NCBI RefSeq assembly: GCF_900538055.1 | Contig: NZ_UZAC03000001.1 | Location: 1,550,001-1,614,000, forward strand | DNA length: 64,000 nucleotides | Source of the DNA: Pasteuria penetrans | GTDB lineage: Bacteria > Bacillota > Bacilli > Thermoactinomycetales > Thermoactinomycetaceae | Direction: 5' to 3' | Part shown: positions 11,004 to 20,736 of the stretch, one piece after another | How the letters are laid out: the number at the start of each line of letters is the position of its first letter | Position numbering within the stretch: the stretch's first letter is position 1 | Program-made: the position numbers and the translations under genes | The notes under the pieces: model-generated | The model's input: the letters and a program-made list of their open reading frames with translations, nothing else | What the model was told of the DNA's origin: nothing | The model's database searches: none

Positions 11004-11012
11004 TTTGTCAAA
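11004..11012 (+). promoter_or_regulatory. possible Spo0A box before spoIIE
   Basis: TTTGTCAAA fits the extended Spo0A recognition sequence TTTGTCRAA and lies 60 bp upstream of the preferred spoIIE start. A second weaker match (TTTCGTCGGAA on the minus strand) lies near 11040. Control of spoIIE by phosphorylated Spo0A is established in B. subtilis; this particular site is inferred from sequence only and sits closer to the gene than expected. Confidence 0.3.
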
Positions 11013-11265
11013 GGGACGAGGGCATGGGGTGAACAAATTCCGACGAAACATACGGGCATTTGGCCCAATACGGCGCAGCCCGACCCTACTTGTCCTCTTT
11101 TGCAAGGAGATAAGGACAAATCCCTTAGCGGAGGATCTTCGTCGTAACAACGTAATCCGTTCCCGCGGCAAAAACACCACAATACGCAATGGGTACGGAC
11201 GGGTGGTCCCCATTCACCCCACGGGACCACCTGATCCTCCAAAATACTACCCCCTATAATTGCAT

Positions 11266-11295
11266 AAAAAAAAGGCGACCCAATGGGGGATCGCC
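11266..11295 (-). terminator. rho-independent terminator after tRNA array
   Basis: On the minus strand a stem GGCGATCCC / GGGTCGCC with a short loop is followed by eight T residues. It sits ~30 bp beyond the tRNA-Met gene and would end the tRNA transcript before spoIIE. Confidence 0.8.
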
Positions 11296-11326
11296 GCGAA
11301 TCCTTCTCCTACCCACACTCTCAAAA

Positions 11327-11401
11327 TAGCGGTGGAGGGTCTCGAACCCCCGACCTTACGGGTATGAACCGTACGCTCTAAACCAGCTGAGCTACACCGC
11401 C
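11327..11401 (-). tRNA. tRNA-Met (elongator, CAT)
   Basis: Complete cloverleaf: acceptor arm GGCGGTG / CACCGCT, D arm GCTCAGCTGG, anticodon loop TTCATAC with CAT, T arm GGGGGTTCGAGACCC. The 3' CCA is not encoded (TTT follows the discriminator A). It closely resembles the elongator tRNA-Met beside spoIIE in B. subtilis. Confidence 0.95.
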
Positions 11402-11422
11402 CAAAACACTACACAAAACCAC

Positions 11423-11499
<77 letters not shown>

Positions 11500-11539
11500 C
11501 CGTATCACTCTCTCCACTGAAAACATCACGCAAAACCAC

Positions 11540-11616
<77 letters not shown>

Positions 11617-11656
11617 CCGTATCACTCTCTCCACTGAAAACATCACGCAAAACCAC

Positions 11657-11733
<77 letters not shown>

Positions 11734-11773
11734 CCGTATCACTTTCCCCACCGAAAACATCACGCAAAACCAC

Positions 11774-11850
<77 letters not shown>

Positions 11851-11890
11851 CCATATCACTCTCTCCACTGAAAACATCACGCAAAACCAC

Positions 11891-11967
<77 letters not shown>

Positions 11968-12005
11968 TCGTATCACTTTCCCCACCGAAAACATCACACA
12001 AAACC

Positions 12006-12084
<79 letters not shown>

Positions 12085-12584
12085 TCGTATCACTTTCCCC
12101 ACCGAAAACACCATGCAAGACCACCAACGAACACAAGGACAGGATCGAAACAACACAATGAGACGATTCCCCCCACAGGCTCCCAGCACCCCTACCGGAA
12201 GGAGTCCAACGGAAGAGGAAAACAGACTCATGGGAACACAACCAAAAGATACCACTCAAAAACCCCCAGGAGACCATTGTAGGGCAAATCGTAAACTACG
12301 TCAATGGGCAAATATCACTATCATCTGTGCCCCTACCCCCAACATACACCTTACGCCACCCCGAACACAAAAAAACGGTGTGCTTCCCCCAAATACTCAC
12401 AGGATGCAAACAATCCCCCCGTTGCACACTCATCGAAGTATTACTCCGCTAGGACCATCTCCTCGTTCGCCGTTGCCATCTATGAGGGATGCGAACATGG
12501 AGGGATGCGAACATGGCAAGCAAGACCTCCGACTCATCCACGCACCAACCTGATGAGGAAAATAGCAAGGGTAAGATGGTAACT
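12085..12584. other. non-coding region upstream of the tRNA array
   Basis: No supported gene. A 16-bp direct duplication of GAGGGATGCGAACATG lies at ~12483-12512. The long plus-strand open frame across 11426-12553 is an artefact of the tRNA repeats. Confidence 0.5.
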
Positions 12585-12641
12585 CACTTCAACGGCAGAA
12601 CAACGGAACAAAAGGGAACAGCCGGGGTATAAAAAAGAAAG
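12585..12641 (+). mobile_element. remnant of older DDE-transposon copy, left part
   Basis: This stretch matches transposase codons of the IS copy at 49114 (region 49845-49905: AACGGCGGAACAACG, then AACCGGGGTACAAAG) in plus orientation. It stops exactly at the left terminal repeat of the IS at 12642. The sequence resumes at 14997 on the other side of that IS, so a younger copy has inserted into an older one, with ~40 bp lost at the junction. Confidence 0.7.
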
Positions 12642-14996
12642 GGTGCTACCGCGAAAAAAGATATCAAACTTATTAGAATATTTTTGTATATTAAATGATG
12701 TGTTTGGGAAATGTTTATATTGTTAATGAGTATAGAAATAGTCTGTTCGAGTATTCCCAGCGTAAGTGCTTGGGGGTGGAAAGGTACCCTTTTCTGGGGA
12801 ATTGCACCTGAAAATTTCGTACGATCGGTTATTTTTTTTGAACCACCGAAATCACCGTGGGATCATAGAAACCGGTTCCTATCTCGCCCCTTTTGCGCAC
12901 ACCAAAGAAACCGACATAAAGTCGAATTTTATTTTTTATTTAAATAGTATTATATATTAAACTCTATGTAGTTATGGTTGATCTTATCCTTCTCTTCCTG
13001 ATCTCCTTTTGAAGATAACGAACGGCCTGGGATCAATGATAAGCAGATCCTTTTGCCATCATGGCCCGTGCCACCCTCATCTTACCACGCACCTTCATTT
13101 TGGCGGCCTGAAAACGGTTCTTCATGGAAGAACAAACCCCCTCCACAGCTGCACGACGATTCCCCTTCTCTTTGTACCCCGGTTGCTCCATTTTGTCTCG
13201 TTGTTCCGCCGTTGAATAGGACTGATCTGTGGTGCGCAGGACCCTTCCCCCCTCTTCAGAGGTTTGGCGGCACATTGATCGGCAAATTTACATTCTCCGC
13301 AGGTCCCCTCATGCAAGTGGGCCACTATCTTACCCTTGCCCTTCTCTCCGGGTTGGTACGTGGATGAGTCGGGGGTCTTGCCACCAGGACACCGATGGAT
13401 CTTTCCATCCTTCCCCCTCTTGAACCCACTTACCCTCTTTTTACTGGGATTTTCCTTTCTCCCCAACATATCGGTTGGGTGTATATTGATAGTACGTTCT
13501 TTAGCCGCCTCCCTTACCTCGTGGCAGTTGTACCCTCCGTCAAAATACAAGGTCTTGTCGTCCTCTGGTGCATGGTTGGATCTATAGTCAACTCCAAAAT
13601 CCTTATCGGAATGAAGTGCCCCTTGGGTATTTACATGGGCGACTAAACTCAATTCCTTCTCCTCATCACGGGCCTCGACAAGGTTACAAACATATCCTCT
13701 ACACAATGGCTTACCCTTGATACGACATGGGGCGTCTGGATCAAAGGGGCTTTGCAGACTGCCTGATGGCGAGGTGGAACGCACCATGAGTCTCTTTTGC
13801 CCTTCCTGTTCAACCCACTCTACTTGTTCTCCTATCACCCTTTGCAACAGTATATGGACCGGGGTGGATTGAAACTCCTTGTACTGGTTTCCAAAGTGCT
13901 CGAGGGCTAGGCAAATCTCTAGCAGTGTTGCTCTCCGTTTCACCTTGTCCGTTAGGTGATCCGCTGGCAGAAGGAGGAGAGACCCACAAGAACGGGCCTG
14001 AGATCCGTTTACATTGGCCATCCTGCCATCAGGTTGCAAGAAGATCTCCCATTCGGAAGGAAGAGGGAGAGCAAGTTTGGCCATTGTACGGATTGCAATC
14101 CTAATCACCAAGAAAATCAATATATTGCGGCTCAATTTCCTGATAAAGCTGTCAATAAGGGTTGAATCCATCCGATAAAAACTGGGGTCCATATCCATGA
14201 TCCCCATCAAAAATTGGGTGAAGTCGGAGTAGAATTGTTCCTTCACCTTATAGCCTTCGGTTTCCTCATAGACATCGAGGCGATTTCGACTCTCATATAG
14301 TGTCCTTTCACCCATAAGTGGTCTACCTTTTGTACCACCCAATGCCTCAAAGAGAGGGCCTTCGCGTGGAATTTGAATGATCAGCATACGGTCGCTATAT
14401 CGTAAAAACTCCTTGATTATGTCAAAAATCAATGGTATGAGTATGTGTATGCATGGCCTTCCAATGGTATTGTGGTAACCACTGTATCTCTTCCTATATA
14501 AGGATGCATATTCGGTGAAGAATAGGCCGAGAAGGATGAAAACTAATTCTATATCAGAAGGTTGATTCATACCCACCATGGATAATAGACGGTTCTGCAA
14601 ACAAGTTTCCCTTTGTTCTATTTCCTTTGTTTCGTAGTCACTGGGTATTGTGTTACAATGCTAGGAAGCCATTTGTCCTCTAGTATCCTTATATTTTTAT
14701 ACGTGATAAGGAAGATTATACAACAAGGACAGATAGCTTTTCCATTATCTCTTACCATGTTTTTTAACTAACAAGATTTAATTACCATGGTTTGATACAT
14801 AATAATCTAAATAAACTGTTTATTATGAGATATCGTGCTGATCTATTCCCCGATGATGCATTGAATGAAGGAGCAAGTACTATCAAATAACACTACTATA
14901 TTTATTGAATTTTATTATAGGTCGGGGAAGGAACCAAATTTTGGAAAAGATGTTCTGGGTGGTACTTGTCGGATCGTTCCTTTTTGCGGTAGCACC
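12642..14996 (-). mobile_element. insertion sequence copy A, 2355 bp, DDE transposase
   Basis: Ends are matching inverted repeats: GGTGCTACCGCGAAAAA at 12642 and, on the other strand, GGTGCTACCGCAAAAAGG ending at 14996. The element carries one transposase gene on the minus strand and ~390 bp of non-coding DNA on the left. Copy B (49114-50427) shares both ends, fixing the borders. Remnants C (58488), D (12585/14997) and E (19318) belong to the same family. No clear target duplication is visible here because the insertion lies in an older copy. Confidence 0.85.
13033..14600 (-). pseudogene. IS1182/IS4-superfamily DDE transposase, frameshifted C-terminus
   Basis: The main frame (13122-14600, 492 codons) runs MQNRLLSMVG..., with the first catalytic aspartate in YRMDSTLIDS, the second probably in TLYFDGGYNC, and a Cys-rich segment (CGECKFADQC) typical of this group. 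Near 13245 the frame shifts at a G/A run (AGGGGGGAAGGG). The natural C-terminus, RVLRTTDQSYSTAEQRDK to KGSAYH, continues in another frame to 13033, as shown by copy B where it is in frame. A one-base loss or programmed slippage are both possible. The frame may also extend upstream of 14600 (EIEQRETC precedes QNRLL). Family placement is by motif recollection. Confidence 0.75.
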
Positions 14997-15245
14997 TCTT
15001 CTATAAAGAATCATTTTCGGGTACTATTCAGCAATCTTTGGGGGTTCAACAAAAAACAATAGCACTAAATTTTCACGTGTTGTCCCTCGGAAAGTGGTAA
15101 CTTTCAACTACAAATTACTTATGCCAGGAATATTTACACAGTTTTTATACTTATTTTATAACGTAAATATTTTTGCAATACATTGTTTAATTATATTATA
15201 AATGCTATACTATAAAATAAGTTTTGTAATATTTTCTATTAAAAA
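14997..15245 (+). mobile_element. remnant of older IS copy D, right part
   Basis: It begins TCTTCTATAAAGAATC, matching transposase codons at 49926 of copy B. It then follows the 3' non-coding part of that copy (TTCAACAAAAAACAA, ATTTTCACGTG, CCAGGAATATTTACACAG). It continues the fragment at 12585-12641, interrupted by copy A. Confidence 0.7.
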
Positions 15246-15346
15246 CCATAAATTATGATATTCCCTACATTGAAAACAATATGTTATAATGAACATGTAA
15301 TCAAATATTATATTTAATAATAATGAATAAAGGGGATATTTTCATC

Positions 15347-15664
15347 TTGATTAGAAAAAAAATAAAAACAGCAACCATTGTAGGAACTCTTTCCCTAGCT
15401 CTTTCTCCCATCTTCAGCGGAATCGGAAATGCTGCAATCCCTCTCAATCCACAGACGCCAACGACTTCGAACCTCCCCTATCCACTAGTGGATACAATGC
15501 CCCTCCCACAGATGCCAGTGGCTCCGCACCATCCCCCATCCCCGCCACCGGCTCCGCACCATCCTCCATCCCCACCACCAGCTCCGTACCACCCTCCATC
15601 CCCACCACCGGCTCCGTACCACCACCCTCCATCCCCACCACCGGCTCCGTACCACCCGTACTAA
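15347..15664 (+). CDS. small secreted proline-rich repeat protein
   Basis: About 105 residues from the TTG at 15347 (LIRKKIKTATIVG), with AGGGGA ~10 bases upstream; an ATG at 15323 is the alternative. A basic N-region and hydrophobic core (TIVGTLSLALSPIFSGIGNA) form a clear signal peptide. The mature part ends in four to five imperfect nine/ten-residue repeats of the type PAPYHPPSPP with one extra His, encoded by a ~27-30 bp DNA repeat. The N-terminus is of the same style (basic KKI before a short hydrophobic run) as the secreted proteins at 48247, 51164 and 55547. The promoter region is AT-rich with TATAATG at ~15283. I do not recognise a family; a surface or spore-appendage role would be speculation. 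Confidence 0.65.
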   Translation: MIRKKIKTATIVGTLSLALSPIFSGIGNAAIPLNPQTPTTSNLPYPLVDTMPLPQMPVAPHHPPSPPPAPHHPPSPPPAPYHPPSPPPAPYHHPPSPPPAPYHPY

Positions 15665-15890
15665 CCATTGGGCGTAAGGTCAAAAGTCCTCCGCAGGGCC
15701 CCTAAGTCTTTGGGAACTATCCTATGTTTTAAAATATAATATATTTATTTATTAATGGGAATACCCAACACATGTATTTGTTAGTAAATAGTATGCTATG
15801 ATTGTATGATAACAGGCACGAAGACTGGAGTGGACGTGTCTAAACGGTCGGCCGGTACTATCTCATACTTTTGACCCAACACCCATTCCC
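15665..15890. other. intergenic DNA before IS256-type copy 1
   Basis: No gene seen. The stretch at 15808-15855 (GGCACGAAGACTGGAGTGGACG, partly structured) may be the left half of whatever the IS interrupted; its right neighbour beyond 18313 is a domain V-like hairpin. Confidence 0.3.
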
Positions 15891-18313
15891 ATCGTAATCC
15901 CTATTTTCCGCCGTAAGATTCAAGAGCGGGTAGTTTGTAATCCCTAAAAATCCTCTGCTTGTTCCTTTTCTATGAACAATTGTTTTTATATTATTAATAA
16001 ATAGATAGAAATTTATTACTAAATTGAATTGTAAATAGTACAAAAGGCGTTATAGGGGTGCTTTTTCACGGAATCGTGGTTAGATACTATTTTAAGAATA
16101 ATTCTATTTTATAAAAATCAGGGGGTTCCCTCTGGAGGAATCCATAGGTCAGCAAAACGTCCCTCCTACACGAAACGGGAATCTCAGTAGAATCTAAGCT
16201 CTCCCTCCCCCTGTTTTTGGTCTCTGTTTTTGCCTTTAGTCCCTTGATCTTTTGTTTTGATTCCCTTGTGTTTTTGTTCCTTTCCCCCTACCCCTCCTCC
16301 CCCCCCAACTCACCGTTGTTGTTTGTGTTGGCCCGGCCCATTATGTAATGGCGCCTGGCTTCCCCATCGTGGGGGCTCCAGAATGGCGCTGCTGCATGGC
16401 TTTCCTTTATCCCTCCCTGTGGGGAGGGGGGTTCTTCTATGATTGTCGTTGCCCTTATGTAGCCCTATGCGACCCTATAGTCCTTCTCACTTTTACATAC
16501 GCAATTCCGCTATTGCCCTTCGGAAACAGTCAATCCTTTACTCAAAAACTCTGTTCCATGATCCCTTCTGGATCCTCCACGATATGCATGATGATCAACG
16601 GGGTTAGGTGAGATAGAAAAGGGAAATACAAGACAAGAGTGGGGAAATGTATAGAGGACAACCGCTTGGTTTCTGAAATGAAAAAATTAATATAAGAAAG
16701 GTTGGTTTTATGATTCCAATTGACTTGGATATAGACAGAATGGAAAAAAGGATGGAAGAACGTATACAACATTACGAACAGGAGGGATTATCGCTACAGG
16801 AATCCATCCCCCATGTAGTGGAAGATATCGAGGAAGATTCTGAATGGGACCCTGATTCCATGGGGAGAGCTTATACTTTTATAGCCAATTATCAGTTTAA
16901 AAAAATTTAGGTGGCCGGGGGAAACACCAAAGGGGTTCCGATTTCTCAAAAGTAGCCCGAAATGGTTATAAAAAACGTAAAAAACGCACCAGCAAAGGAA
17001 TTGTGGTTTACTATAACCCCCCAGCCAAGAAAAGGACATTTCCGATCTGCGGTTACTAAACCCTACAAAAAATGTACGAAGTCGTGTTACGAAGTCGTGT
17101 ACAGATATTCTTTCCTCCTTACGTAAGGCTGGTATGTCCGTAAAAAAAATATCCAAATTGTCGAATGATATTCTGCGATCAAAAATCTCATGCTCCACTG
17201 TGTCAAAATTACTTATGGTACATCTGAATGAAGAGAATAGGGGATTCAATGAGGAACCCATAAGAAACCCGCATGAGATTAGGACCGTAAAGGTGGATGC
17301 TTACTACAAACCCGTTCGTGGATTCGGGAAAGTAGCTGTCTATGTCATAAAAGCGAGTAGGAAAAATACATCAGGGATAAAAACAGATGAGGTTTTATCA
17401 AGTTTGGTAAATCTCCCCGAAACAGCTGAAACTTGGTATGAAGCCCTCCAAAATGTTTACGACCGCGGTTTACGAATGGATCCTGATACCCTTTTTATTG
17501 CTGATGGTCATAAGGGAATTAGAAAGGCGCTGAGCCAAGTATATCCCCAAGCAGGTTTTCAAGGGTGTCAATTCCACAAAATGATGAATCTTTACCAGGC
17601 CTTCAGAAAGGATAGACCGAGAAAAAAAGGAGTGAAGTGGGAACCCATCCGAAGCTGGATTTATCAAGACATTTTTCATGTTCTTGACAAAAAAGAAGCC
17701 CTTCATGGCTTTGATATGCTTTAGTGATGACCATCAATCCAAGTTGCCCAAGCTCGTTGAAGGTCTATGGGCTTCCTTTGATGATGTGACAACGTATCTC
17801 GATTACGACCTAGCGGATGCTATTCAGAATCGTACAACGGGTTCCTTAGAGAGAAATCACAGAGAGGCCAGACGTTATACGAATGGAGTGAGCTGTTATC
17901 CTACCCTTGATTTATTCCAAAGGGTGATTGATTCCATGTATAAAAATTTCAGCTTAGAGCAGACAAAGAAACTTAGTGGGATGGATGATCACTCTGTGTC
18001 CGCATGGGGGCTGGGAGAATTCACTATCCCTGCCATGTATCCCCTATCTTCACACTAAAAAAATAATATTCTTATATTTATTTTCAGGAAAACAAACCTA
18101 CCCTGAGTATGGGTATGGATTCCATTTTTTTACATAATTTCCATTTACAGTAACTTTTTATGTTTTATTATAATTTTTAAATCATTGTGTAATTTTTAAC
18201 TTTTATTATGTATGTCAATAGTTGTAATTCGCTACCATGATATGATTTCCGAAGGATGAGGAACCCAAGAAAATCAACCAGGGGGAGATTACAACCGAAA
18301 AAGGGATATCACC
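15891..18313 (+). mobile_element. IS256-type element, decayed copy 1
   Basis: Homologous end to end with the intact element at 52207-54650, in opposite orientation. The right end, GGGATATCACC at 18303-18313, matches the terminal repeat of copy 2. The left end (TAATCCCTATTTTCCGCC) is degenerate and no target duplication remains. It carries the same ~800-bp non-coding leader before the transposase, minus a palindrome found in copy 2. Confidence 0.8.
16710..18058 (+). pseudogene. IS256/Mutator-family transposase, frameshifted
   Basis: Three fragments in different frames (16710-16910, 17134-17724, 17678-18058) together match the intact 445-residue transposase at 52461-53798. The first break is a small deletion in the A run after YQFKK; another lies around 16990-17110, and a third near 17700 after KKEALHGF. 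Conserved pieces include VDAYYKPVRGFGKV, ADGHKGIRKAL, FQGCQFHKM and SLERNHREA, the family's D, D and E regions. It cannot make a full transposase. Confidence 0.9.
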
Positions 18314-18326
18314 CTGATTTCCGGAG

Positions 18327-18361
18327 GAGCCGGATAATGCGAGGGTATCATGTCCGGATCT
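18327..18361 (+). ncRNA. isolated group II intron domain V-like hairpin
   Basis: GAGCCGGATAATGC-GAGG-GTATCATGTCCGGATC folds as a domain V: an eight-pair lower helix with one G-A mismatch in the catalytic triad, a bulge, and a UGC/GUA tip closed by a GAGG tetraloop. It is directly followed by the 5' end of group II intron copy 1, so that intron seems to sit in the domain V/VI junction of another intron. Confidence 0.5.
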
Positions 18362-19104
18362 GTGTGTCGTGTCGTGCTCTATGAGGGATGGGGGAGGGGC
18401 CCCCCGAAACCGGCAGGTGGTAAGCAGGTTTCAAACCACCCGGTGCTGCTGTTGTAAAGAGCAATGGTGGTGAGCGTTCTGGGAAAAGGCAGGACGAAAG
18501 AATCCTGTCAGGTGTGAATCAGGGAGATTAGTAAAACGAACCATCGGAGGAAAGCATCGAAAGGCGCAGTTGATGTCGAAACAAGGGTATCGGAACCTAT
18601 CCAATGAACCTGATGTAGGCCTCATAGGGAACCACGAGAGACTGTCGCACGAACACCTGGTTAAGGCCAGGTGTAAAGGGCTAAGGGTATACCGAAGCTT
18701 CCGTGAACAGAGTCGGATCAACTCATAGTAGTGAAGAAACCCTTGTAATGAGGGTGGAGCGAAGGGGTTGAATGGTCTGCCTGACCAGCCAACGTACAAT
18801 CCGAAGCAAGGAGATGATCGTGGGTTAGGCCCGATGGGATGGGTCTAACTGGACGCACAATCTGCGATAAGGAGATGATCGCAAGTTGGACCAGGCAACA
18901 TGGGATCGAAACCCGTATAGAACACAGCAGAGGAAGGTACAAAGAACGTGACACCAGACTGGTGTTTTATAATGGGGAAAATCCTATGGGATCATAAGAG
19001 CCACATAATGCGAGAGTAGTACGTGTGGTTCTGTGAGAGGGTTGGCTGAGATGCCAGCCCTACTCGACGTGAGAGGCTCGGCTGAAATGCCAGGTCTACT
19101 CGAC
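18362..19104 (+). ncRNA. ORF-less group II intron, copy 1
   Basis: The ribozyme starts GTGTGTCG, typical of group II 5' ends. Domain V is at 18998-19032: GAGCCACA pairs with TGTGGTTC including the conserved G-U in the AGC triad, with a GAGA tetraloop at the tip. Domain VI follows and ends CTACTCGAC at 19068. A second domain VI-like unit (CTCGGCTGAAATGCCAGG..., ending CTACTCGAC at 19104) follows directly. Compared with copy 2 and the fragment at 1, about 85 bp of domain I near 18590 is missing. There is no reverse transcriptase frame, so mobility would need a protein in trans. Confidence 0.8.
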
Positions 19105-19317
19105 ATAATTAAATTTTTATAAAAATGTAACATGTAATAATATTTACTTCCTTTCATATATTTAAATACAATTGGGTAAATTAAAATATATGAGGATGTA
19201 AGCACGAAACCCTATCGCGAACCATTCGATCTATCAAACAACGATCGTTCACAGGACCAAATTCCCAGTCCCGATATTCAGATGGGATCTGAAATAACTG
19301 CATACAATATAATAAAA

Positions 19318-19635
19318 TTTAACAAATAATAAAAATTCGGCTTTATGTCCGCTTATTTGATGTATGCAAAAGGAGCAAAACGGGAACCAACTACCCTTAC
19401 CCCTCGGCAATCTTGGGGGCAACAAAAAATAACCGAATAATACTAAATTTTCACGTGTGATCTCCCAGAAGGTGGTAAATTTCAACTATATAAAGTACCC
19501 AATACCAGAAACATTTACATATATTTTTTTATACTTATAAATAATTAAAACTTTTAAAAATATATTTTTCTGTTTTAATAAATACTATAAAAATATTATA
19601 ATAAGTTTTATATTATTTTCCGCAGGGTCACCATT
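19318..19635 (+). mobile_element. remnant E: solo 3' end of IS copy-A family
   Basis: Matches the right, non-coding end of copy B (50128-50427): AAAATTCGGCTTTATGTC, then AACAAAAAATAACCGA, ATTTTCACGTGTGAT, and the end CCGCAGGGTCACC corresponding to the terminal repeat CCGCGGTAGCACC. The transposase part is gone. Confidence 0.7.
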
Positions 19636-19796
19636 TACAAAAAATGAATATATTTCATGAATTCAGGTTCAAAGGAGGCCCACTTGGGGTGCGGTAAACC
19701 CTTTAAAGAATCCCCGGGGAAACCTTCCTCGAAAAATTTACGCACGTGGTCCAACGCAAGCATTACACGATCCCAAGGGACATCTATAGAAATGAA

Positions 19797-20102
19797 TCAG
19801 GTCGATTTGTCTACCCCTCCGGGTCCCACCACAAAGTTGGACTCACCTGGACGCTTATACCCGTACCTGTGCAGACGCCCCTCCCACTTTTCCTCCGTTT
19901 GCTCTGCCTCCAAATGAGCCCTTAGTTGCCCTCTTAACGTTTGAACCTGCACCCATCTTTGCTGTAAAAGCTTCATCCCCTGTTCCCTCTCGTAAATATG
20001 CATCCTCTGTGCAACTACCTGCAGAATGGACCATAAACCCACTAGAGACATAAAAACAAGCCATAACCCGCGACGACGTTGGACTGCCAGCGGAAGCCCC
20101 AC
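19797..20102 (-). CDS. divIC: septum formation initiator DivIC
   Basis: Bitopic division protein that joins FtsL and DivIB in the septal cell-wall complex. The 101 residues show a short basic cytoplasmic end (QRRRG), one membrane segment (LWLVFMSLVGLWSILQVV) and an extracytoplasmic coiled-coil stretch with Gln/Arg heptads (YEREQGMKLLQQRWVQVQ). It ends in the short C-terminal motif region HRYGYKRPGESNFVV seen in DivIC proteins. Its place directly after yabQ is the Bacillus order. The S1-domain gene yabR, which normally follows, is not present; mobile-element debris starts ~160 bp downstream. Confidence 0.88.
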   Translation of the reverse strand: MGLPLAVQRRRGLWLVFMSLVGLWSILQVVAQRMHIYEREQGMKLLQQRWVQVQTLRGQLRAHLEAEQTEEKWEGRLHRYGYKRPGESNFVVGPGGVDKST

Positions 20103-20184
20103 TCACATCCCCCCCAATCCTAGTTCTACAATCTAATCCTATAACACCCTCAATAATAGCCAATAAGATAAGGAAAGCAAACCA

Positions 20185-20736
20185 TCACAAATCCTCCTCT
20201 TTGGAATCCTCGATTTCATCGGATAATTCAGAATTTCTAGGGGATGAAGGAAAGGAAGGAAAAAAGCGACGAAGAGGTTTCCACATCCAACACAAAAATT
20301 TCCAAAGCAATACAAAGGGACGGGCCAAGGTATATAGCAACCACTGCAGAACTACTAATAACAGGATTATAGTAAATTTAATACAATTAGCTATAATTTT
20401 TACTATGAAACTCACCCATCGCACCCAACACACACACCAAGACGAAAAGGTATGATGCAACATACCTTGGTATCCACAAAAACCCAACAAAAGAGCCACT
20501 AATAGCACAAAACGAACCTCACCTCGATTGGCAAGAAAAAAAGCACAAAAAATTACCCCTGTAACCCATACCCAATACAGGATATCCGCAAACACTAGAA
20601 GAATACCTCGTAAACGTAATACCTGGATCCAAGCCCGCTGGAGATCAAGTAATAAACCTAAGCCCATCCCCGTCACTACCAGCAACCCCAACGAACGGAA
20701 TTGGGTGAACAAACTCACGCAAACAACCGTCCCCAC
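20185..20736 (-). CDS. yabQ: spore cortex biosynthesis protein YabQ
   Basis: 183-residue membrane protein, made in the mother cell in B. subtilis and needed for cortex formation. The sequence has several hydrophobic segments (SLGLLVVTGMGLGLLLDLQ, ADILYWVWVTGVIFCAFFLAN, FVLLVALLLGFCGY), the family layout, followed by a further hydrophobic stretch and an acidic tail (DEIEDSKEEDL). The start overlaps the end of yabP by ~20 bp, implying translational coupling. Identity rests on topology plus the yabP-yabQ-divIC order. Compared with Bacillus YabQ the C-terminal part is divergent. Confidence 0.85.
   Translation of the reverse strand: MGTVVCVSLFTQFRSLGLLVVTGMGLGLLLDLQRAWIQVLRLRGILLVFADILYWVWVTGVIFCAFFLANRGEVRFVLLVALLLGFCGYQGMLHHTFSSWCVCWVRWVSFIVKIIANCIKFTIILLLVVLQWLLYTLARPFVLLWKFLCWMWKPLRRFFPSFPSSPRNSELSDEIEDSKEEDL

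Noticed and set aside
10676-11242. 188-codon minus-strand ORF overlapping the spoIIE start
   Set aside because: Out-of-frame shadow of the spoIIE N-terminus and its leader; no ribosome site or family.
14865-15062. Small ORF MKEQVLSNN... near the right end of IS copy A, also antisense in copy B
   Set aside because: It crosses the IS end and differs between copies at first and second codon positions; best explained as IS end DNA.
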